In this document: piece after piece, positions 59,582 to 64,000 of the stretch
How positions within the stretch are numbered: the first letter of the stretch is position 1
How the letters are laid out: each line of letters begins with the position of its first letter
DNA from: Hormiphora californensis
Taxonomy: Eukaryota > Ctenophora > Tentaculata > Cydippida > Pleurobrachiidae
Length of the DNA: 64,000 nt
Assembly: GCA_020137815.1 (NCBI GenBank)
Contig: CM035360.1
Coordinates: 5,001 to 69,000, forward strand
Reading direction: 5' to 3'
Position numbers and translations under genes: made by a program
Notes under the pieces: generated by a model
Databases searched by the model: none
Told to the model about the DNA's origin: nothing
Seen by the model: the letters and a program-made list of their open reading frames with translations, nothing else

Positions 59582-61020
59582 GGAGAGGGGGAGAGAGAGC
59601 GAAAAAAGAGGGAGTCATGTAGAGAGTTTAAATTATACGGCCTTGGATTCAAACTCGCGTGTCAAAAAAAGAAGCTAGAATCTAATTATGCAACAAATAT
59701 AAAAGAGGGGTGTAAGATGGCAAGGGAGGCTAAGAGGGCCCGGGGGAGGTAAGAGGGGGGGGGGTGTGCGGACTCTAGTGCTAAAATCACCAAAAGCGAA
59801 CTCGAGATTTCGGCCGTTAGGCCGGAAACGAGAGTTTGCTGTACCTCTATACTCATTTAGAAGTGTTAGGGCCGTTATTTGGGTTCGAGGTTAGGGGTTA
59901 GGGTAAAGGTTAGGGTTAGATATAGAGTCCTCCTTGGGTTTAGATATAGAGTCCGTTAGCACTAGAGTCCGCCCACCAGAGGGGGGAGGTTTATTATACC
60001 CGTCCCTTGTTTTGTTCAAACCGGGGCGCGGGGAGGGTAAGAGGGGGGAGGTTTATTATACCCGTCCCCTACCCCAGGAGTATATTCTCAGGATTTAACA
60101 AGTCAATCACCTGGTTTTCAAGCTTCTCATTGGATTTAGGTTGAATGTAGGGGTAGAGAGGCCAGGTGCCCTTATTAGTAACCCAGGGGTGTTGCATCAC
60201 AGCTGTTAACTTCAACCTTTGTTGGGATCTGGTTGTAGCATTCCCTTTATCAAACTCATACACGCTGTGGGAGAGAAACGTACACATATTAGAAATAGGA
60301 ATCATACTGTGTACTATAACACACAGTGTGTAGGTACTATGTGGCGTTAGAAACATACATATTAGAAATATGGATTGAGTAGGTGTTACTCTTCTAATTT
60401 AGCTGATCAGAACTATGAAATACCAGTAAGAGGGTAATCACTCAACTTCAAATGTTAATTATCTCAGCTAGATAATTAACAATCGACAGGTAATTAATTA
60501 CAATTATCTGGACTTACAAGGGTGAAGATGAGCGGCATCATTTTCCTGGTGAGTCCCCAGACCCGCCGTTATCTGCTGTAACAGCTTGGCTCGAGGGTTG
60601 CTATGGTTACGGGAACTCCTAAAGGGAAGTTTACCCACCAAGCATAGCGTACATATTGACACCTAGACTCCACACATCAACCTGTCAGAGGAGGTGGTGT
60701 GATGAGTCAATATCAGGGGAAACTCTATGTACTGCCTACAGAGAGAATACAGAGAAAGAACCATCACTGTGGTCCATTATCAGTTAGAGTTTTACTGTTG
60801 ATGGGATCCCATTAATGGGATGCCATTCAGTTAGAGTTTCCCCTCAGGGGGGAGGGGAGGGAGGGGCTGATATAAATCATCAGGAAATGAGAGGGAACTG
60901 GAGCACTATACCTTAGCACCGTATTGTCGTCCTGCTACGAAGAGCTCTGGGGCAGCGTATTCCGGTGAACCACAATGTGTAGATAACAGTTCACCGGTAT
61001 ACCATGTTCTCTCTGTTTGG
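50466..61020 (-). CDS. HUNK-like: AMPK-related (HUNK-like) protein kinase with a very long disordered tail; 5' end missing
   Basis: Minus-strand exons: about 61019-60912, 60681-60518, 60264-60111, 59113-58967, 58273-58137, 57218-54712, 54603-54211, 52474-52326, 52129-51832 (or 52204-51832), 51083-50916 and 50724-50466. The kinase C-lobe shows [17 protein letters not shown] (activation segment and APE), [14 protein letters not shown] (subdomain IX; VNMYAML as in HUNK), [18 protein letters not shown] and [17 protein letters not shown]-like segment follows: [20 protein letters not shown] then [10 protein letters not shown]. The tail is Arg/Asp/Pro/Ser-rich with repeats [28 protein letters not shown] and VPER, and ends [12 protein letters not shown]. 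The N-lobe, HRD and DFG are not in the window. Single-base frame breaks occur near 60633, 60218, 55215, 54955, 54875 and 54500, mostly at short homopolymers. Consensus errors or decay are both possible. Confidence 0.7.
51232..51823. repeat. 39-bp minisatellite, about 15 copies
   Basis: Units of GTCAACACGTCACCATGGTG then ACCCCATGGTGATGATCCC, nearly identical, in an intron of the kinase gene. Because 39 is a multiple of 3, frames stay open on both strands and give 13-residue peptide repeats. Each unit contains two palindromic CCATGG words and the inverted pair TCACCATGGTGA. Flanking exons contain related CACCATGGTGA words (51000-51010, 52018-52026), so the array may have grown from local exon-like sequence. 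Confidence 0.95.
52104..52217 (-). repeat. 75-bp duplication of a splice acceptor and exon start
   Basis: CTCTCTGTCAG|GTCGATCGGC and the next ~35 bases occur twice, with acceptors at 52205-52207 and 52130-52132. Both keep the kinase-tail frame (25 extra residues if the distal acceptor is used). Confidence 0.8.
52781..54201. mobile_element. 1.42-kb TIR element with 8-bp target duplication (hAT-like)
   Basis: TIRs are GGGGGGGTTCCAACCTATTT and its complement, continuing into (TTTTTTTGTA)n. GTAACTTA is duplicated at 52773-52780 and 54202-54209. An 8-bp duplication fits hAT-type transposition, although the end sequence is not the usual hAT consensus. The interior has a GC-hairpin block (53000-53150) related to the repeats at 62.4 and 63.2 kb, and a 63-bp satellite. 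No transposase. It sits directly beside a splice donor of the kinase gene. Confidence 0.8.
53666..53950 (+). repeat. 63-bp satellite, about 4.5 copies
   Basis: Units begin GGTAAGAAATTGCGATTCGG and include GAAATTTCTCGC and GAAAATTTTCTC palindromes. The frame stays open because 63 is a multiple of 3 ([21 protein letters not shown] per unit, 21 residues). It lies inside the TIR element, so I do not call a gene. Confidence 0.9.
57985..58172 (-). repeat. 38-bp tandem repeat spanning a splice donor
   Basis: About 4-5 units of GGTGTTACAACAAACCTTGA then GATGGGTGTAGAGGGAGG. The unit contains the end of the exon 58273-58137 and its donor (CTCAAG|gtttgt on the minus strand), so several copies of the donor lie 38 bp apart. 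Confidence 0.88.
58205..58860 (-). repeat. ~160-bp tandem repeat carrying an exon start and acceptor, 4 copies
   Basis: Each unit includes CCTCCAG|ACCTCTCTxAGTGGGGA.. to GGAGATGAACA, the first ~70 bases of exon 58273-58137 with its acceptor, followed by purine-rich spacer. Acceptor-proximal bases fall at 58273, 58436, 58596 and 58755. Only the copy at 58273 continues into the full exon. Confidence 0.88.
59150..59500. other. intron sequence, nothing recognised
   Basis: Between two kinase-gene exons; contains GGTGTTAGGAGG-type short repeats and pyrimidine tracts. Confidence 0.4.
59496..59590. repeat. (GA)n microsatellite
   Basis: Near-pure GA array with a few TAGA interruptions. Confidence 0.95.
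59768..59973. mobile_element. 206-bp MITE sharing its core with 14.96-15.05 kb
   Basis: TIRs are GCGGACTCTAGTGCTAA and TTAGCACTAGAGTCCGC. The core AACTCGAGATTTCGGCCGTT then AGGCCGGAAACGAGAGTT then GTTCGAGGTTAGGG is shared with the block inside the long pogo-like element. It lies in a kinase-gene intron. Confidence 0.75.
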
Positions 61021-61475
61021 TATCGCATCCTTCATCCTCTGGTGAGTCACAAGGGAGCGCACACACTAAGACCGGGGGAAACTGTTCGATGGGGGAAGAC
61101 GGTTCAGGGGGACGTAGCCATTATTTAGCTCCTATGTCTCATGGGCACTGATCATTTTATGAGTGCGAACTGATCTAGTGGTAATTCATCTGCGATCCTT
61201 ACTACCTATATCTCTCACCAGCTATCCACTATCATATCCAGCGCTATACTTATTATCCTCCTGTCAGGTACACGAATGGTTTGCTGCACAACCTCGCTGC
61301 GTTTGTTATTGCCACTATTAAACTGCTTTTAGTTCTGGTCTGGTTCCCTCTTCTCTTTTACTGGGAGAATATTATGGCAACATTCATTGGGAGTTGTGTG
61401 GTTTGGGTCGCTAACGGAGTCACCATGATATTCTATGCAGGTTCAGTACAATTAATCAGCAGGTCTAATTATTAG
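61004..61475 (+). CDS. small multi-pass membrane protein, two exons (tentative)
   Basis: The exon ATG at 61004 to about 61040 ([13 protein letters not shown], donor TG|gtgagt) joins in phase across a 228-bp intron (acceptor TCCTGTCAG) to 61269-61475. The second exon encodes YTNGLLHNLAAFVIATIKLL, LVLVWFPLLFYW, ENIMATFIGSCVVWVANGVTM and IFYAGSVQLISRSNY, then a stop. The result, about 81 residues, is strongly hydrophobic with about three predicted helices. The first exon overlaps the minus-strand kinase exon by up to about 16 bases, so it could equally be the end of a longer gene or a rearrangement junction. Family not recognised. Confidence 0.4.
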
Positions 61476-61920
61476 TTAGCAATGGCGTTGAACCATGTCA
61501 ATATCAATTATACCTTGGCCACATTGATGCCTGAGTGAGATCGATCTCACATCTAGGCCTCCGGTCCGTTATTGATTTTAGAGCAAACTTTTTCAAAGAC
61601 CTGGCTGCAAGGAACTACTGAACCGATTTGCATCTCGTTTGTTGCTCCTGGCAGATAATTGTCTCTAGTTTTACGGAAAATACCCGCGAGTATCAGCATT
61701 TGAGGAATAGTGGGTCAAAATTGACGCTAAACATGAGCAATTCTTTAAAGACCTGGCTGCAAGCTCCTACTCAGTCCTGGGACAATCTGCGGGTACTGGG
61801 GGAATCGTCATGGCCTTATGAAACCCGATAGTTTTTTTTTAACAAGATAAACAACGATATAATGGTACTAAATCAAATAAATTGACAGAAGCTTTCGAGA
61901 TCACTGTGTATCACGTCTTC
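61476..61920. other. no gene recognised
   Basis: AAAGACCTGGCTGCAAG occurs twice (61596, 61746) with related surroundings, a weak local repeat. AACCCGATAG words mark the approach to the tandem array. Confidence 0.4.
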
Positions 61921-61924
61921 AGCT

Positions 61925-63305
61925 AACCCGATAGTTGATTTATCAGTCGTTTGAAGATTTTGCGCGCTCATGATAACTGCTAGCTGGGGGATTTAACACC
62001 CTGCTCGCTATTTATCAGACCAGTGCCCTTTTTCACGCGTTTCTCTTCATTTGAATAACATGCGTGTAAAATTCTAAGTATTGAAAATGTGTGTAAACAC
62101 ACAGTTCTGTCAACAAAAGAAAGGGGAAACATGTCTGCAACACGTTTCAATGTTATCTCTCTCATAAGGAGTGAAAAGAATCACATTCCATTCATTTCTC
62201 TCTCTCATTGTCTCTTTTACTGTTCACTACCTCTGACAGTGTGTATTGCCCCTAATCTTTCTCTCTCTTTCTCAAACATGTTAGGAACAGTAGACACTAA
62301 GTCTACACACATTTTCAGGGTGTCTGTTAACTATTTGCCAGCAGTCCTAGTGTGTTTCACCTTGTGTTGTGTCTCTTATTTGTGTGTAATTACTATCGGG
62401 TTTCATAAAATATGAACGTTTGTTAGCCTATCGCGTTATAGGTTTAAATCACCTCCCCCTCACCCTCGGCTGGCGCCTCGGGATCGGCGTCGGGATTTAA
62501 ACCAGTTTAATCGCCCTGCCGGGCGATTAAACTCCAGTTGGCTGTCCCCAGCTCGCGCTGGGAACAGCCAACTTCATAACGCGCCAGTCTACAAACGTTC
62601 ATACTTCATATGAAACCCGATAGCTGATTTAACAGTCGTTTGAACATTTTGCGCGCTCATGATAACTGCTAGCTGGGGGATTTAACACCCTGCTCGCGTC
62701 TTAACAGTCCCGCTCTCTTTTTCACGCATTTCTCTTCATTTGAATAACATGCGTGTAAAATTCAGAGTAATTAAAATTTGTGTAAACACACAGTTCTGTC
62801 AATAACAGAGAGCGGAACACATCTGCAACACTTTTCAAAGTTATCTCTCTCATAAAAAGTCAAAAGAATCACATTCCTATCTCTTCTCTCTCTCTCATTC
62901 TCTCTTTTACTGTTCAATATCTCTCACTGTGTGTATTAGCCCCAATCTTGCTCTCTCATACTCAAATATGTTAGGAACAGTTGCAACCAGGTGCCAGTTA
63001 GTCTACACACAGTTTGGGGACTGTCTGTTGACTATTTGCCAGTACTCCTTGTGTGTTTTACCTTGTGTTGTGTCTCTTGTTAGTGTGAAATTGCTATCGG
63101 GTTTCATAAACTATGAACGTTTGTTAGCTTGTCACGTTATAGGTTTAAATCGCCTCCCCCTCACCCTCGGCTGCGCCTCGGGTTCGGGGTCGTGATTTAA
63201 ACCAGTTTAATCGCCCTGCCGGGCGATTAAACTCCAGTTGGCTATCGCCAGCTCGCGCTGGCGACAGCCAACTTGATAACGCGTCAAGCTACAAACGTTC
63301 ATAGT
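61925..63305. repeat. 689-bp composite tandem repeat, 2 copies, with GC hairpins
   Basis: Copy A starts at 61925 and copy B at 62614 (AACCCGATAGxTGATTTA). Each has an AT-rich half bounded by GAAACCCGATAG / CTATCGGGTTTC inverted words and nested ACAAACGTTCATA / TATGAACGTTTGT words. A GC-rich half of about 160 bp follows, made of successive hairpins: GGTTTAAATC..GATTTAAACC, TTTAATCGCCCTGCCGGGCGATTAAA and GTTGGCTGTCCC..GGGAACAGCCAAC. The GC half is related to 53000-53150 inside the hAT-like element. Confidence 0.8.
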
Positions 63306-64000
63306 TCATGTGAGTATGGGAAAATACCCGCCGATTCATCACGATGCGAAATGAGGCCATAATTGACCTTTGAGTAGTGCTAGGTCAGCTGAAAAGGTCT
63401 CCAAAAACGGTCTATCACGCGTGATCTGCTGAAAACGTGCTTTATATCGCGCGCACGTGAGTTCTTGCTCTCAACGGGCCGGGATCCTATTATTCGCGGA
63501 GCGAGAATAGGATGCGATGGATCCAAAATTATACCTAGATTATAGATTATAAAATTGGAAAGCTATGTCCTAGAACGACGTTGATCCTCATTCATCAGCT
63601 TGTTTCCCTCTCAGGAATGTTTCATCCTAGTGGTATGCTACTGATCCCGGAGCAGATTTGGGTTTCCTACCTCTGTGTGTGGATGTATTTCCTTTGGAAC
63701 GACACCTCTAACAGCGACCTGCCGACCTGATCTCAATATGTGGAGATATGATCTGTTTCGTTCTGTTTCAAGAATGCACAGCCCCGGGGAATTGGTGATG
63801 AGACAATATCAGGAGTGTGATACAATGACATGCTGAAATTCAGAAGCCAACTTTGAAAGTGAAAGTTTCGCGTTTCAGTTTCACTGCACTGAAACTGAAA
63901 CGCGAATCGATCATTTGTACGGTTGAATTTGAACTTAATTCGCGATTAAGCTTAATTTATGTTAAAATACATGTTCTATGGAAAGATATGCATTTATTGT
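63306..64000. other. no gene; perfect 17-bp hairpin at 63867-63906
   Basis: TTCGCGTTTCAGTTTCA pairs with TGAAACTGAAACGCGAA around CTGCAC. A second GC hairpin (ATCCTATTATTCGCG/CGAGAATAGGAT) lies at about 63486-63514. No exon is supported to the window end. Confidence 0.5.

Overview
This is a eukaryotic, almost certainly metazoan (invertebrate) nuclear genome window. The reasons are multi-exon genes with GT-AG introns whose exons join in phase, long CT/GA and CA microsatellites, two full-length non-LTR retrotransposons, several foldback/MITE families, and animal gene families (divergent Smad MH2 protein, SLC49A4-type transporter, carbohydrate sulfotransferase, AMPK-related kinase). A YHYH-domain secreted protein and the heavy load of hairpin elements would fit a non-bilaterian or other marine invertebrate, but I cannot name the phylum.

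Layout. 1-2.7 kb: last exon of an unrecognised acidic protein (+). 2.7-9.3 kb: intergenic sequence with GA tracts, an AT-rich TTCGG-repeat region and a 19-bp minisatellite. 7.6-13.8 kb: Smad-like MH2 gene (+) whose introns hold a 0.5-kb foldback element and long CA/CT arrays. 14-19.5 kb: a segment present twice; the two copies show different transposon content and give a natural filled/empty-site comparison. 19.6-23.4 kb: a 3' LINE fragment next to a minus-strand RTE-like LINE with an intact endonuclease-reverse transcriptase ORF. 24-28.4 kb: a two-ORF CR1/L2-like LINE (+) whose RT active site reads FAND instead of FADD. 28.8-29.9 kb: single-coding-exon sulfotransferase (+). 30.6-31.5 kb: 3' exons of a minus-strand gene with weak ITPRID/KRAP-like similarity. 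32-38.9 kb: repeats, including a 1.3-kb palindrome. 39-47 kb: 13-exon SLC49A4-like transporter (+) with a complete 4-exon YHYH gene nested on the opposite strand in a 4.1-kb intron. 48.9-49.9 kb: mariner-type TIR element. 50.5-61 kb: minus-strand AMPK-related (HUNK-like) kinase gene, from the C-lobe through a UBA-like segment to a very long disordered tail; its introns and exon edges carry several tandem amplifications and a TIR element next to a splice donor. 61-61.5 kb: small membrane-protein exons (+) abutting or overlapping the kinase. 61.9-63.3 kb: 689-bp tandem units rich in GC hairpins.

The genes look functionally independent, with no operon or gene cluster. Several exons show single-base frame breaks, mostly at short homopolymers. 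This suggests consensus errors in a long-read assembly, although gene decay is possible in the kinase. The most distinctive non-genic signal is a short motif (TATCTCCGGTTCCTGAT) set in inverted pairs inside at least three otherwise different foldback elements.
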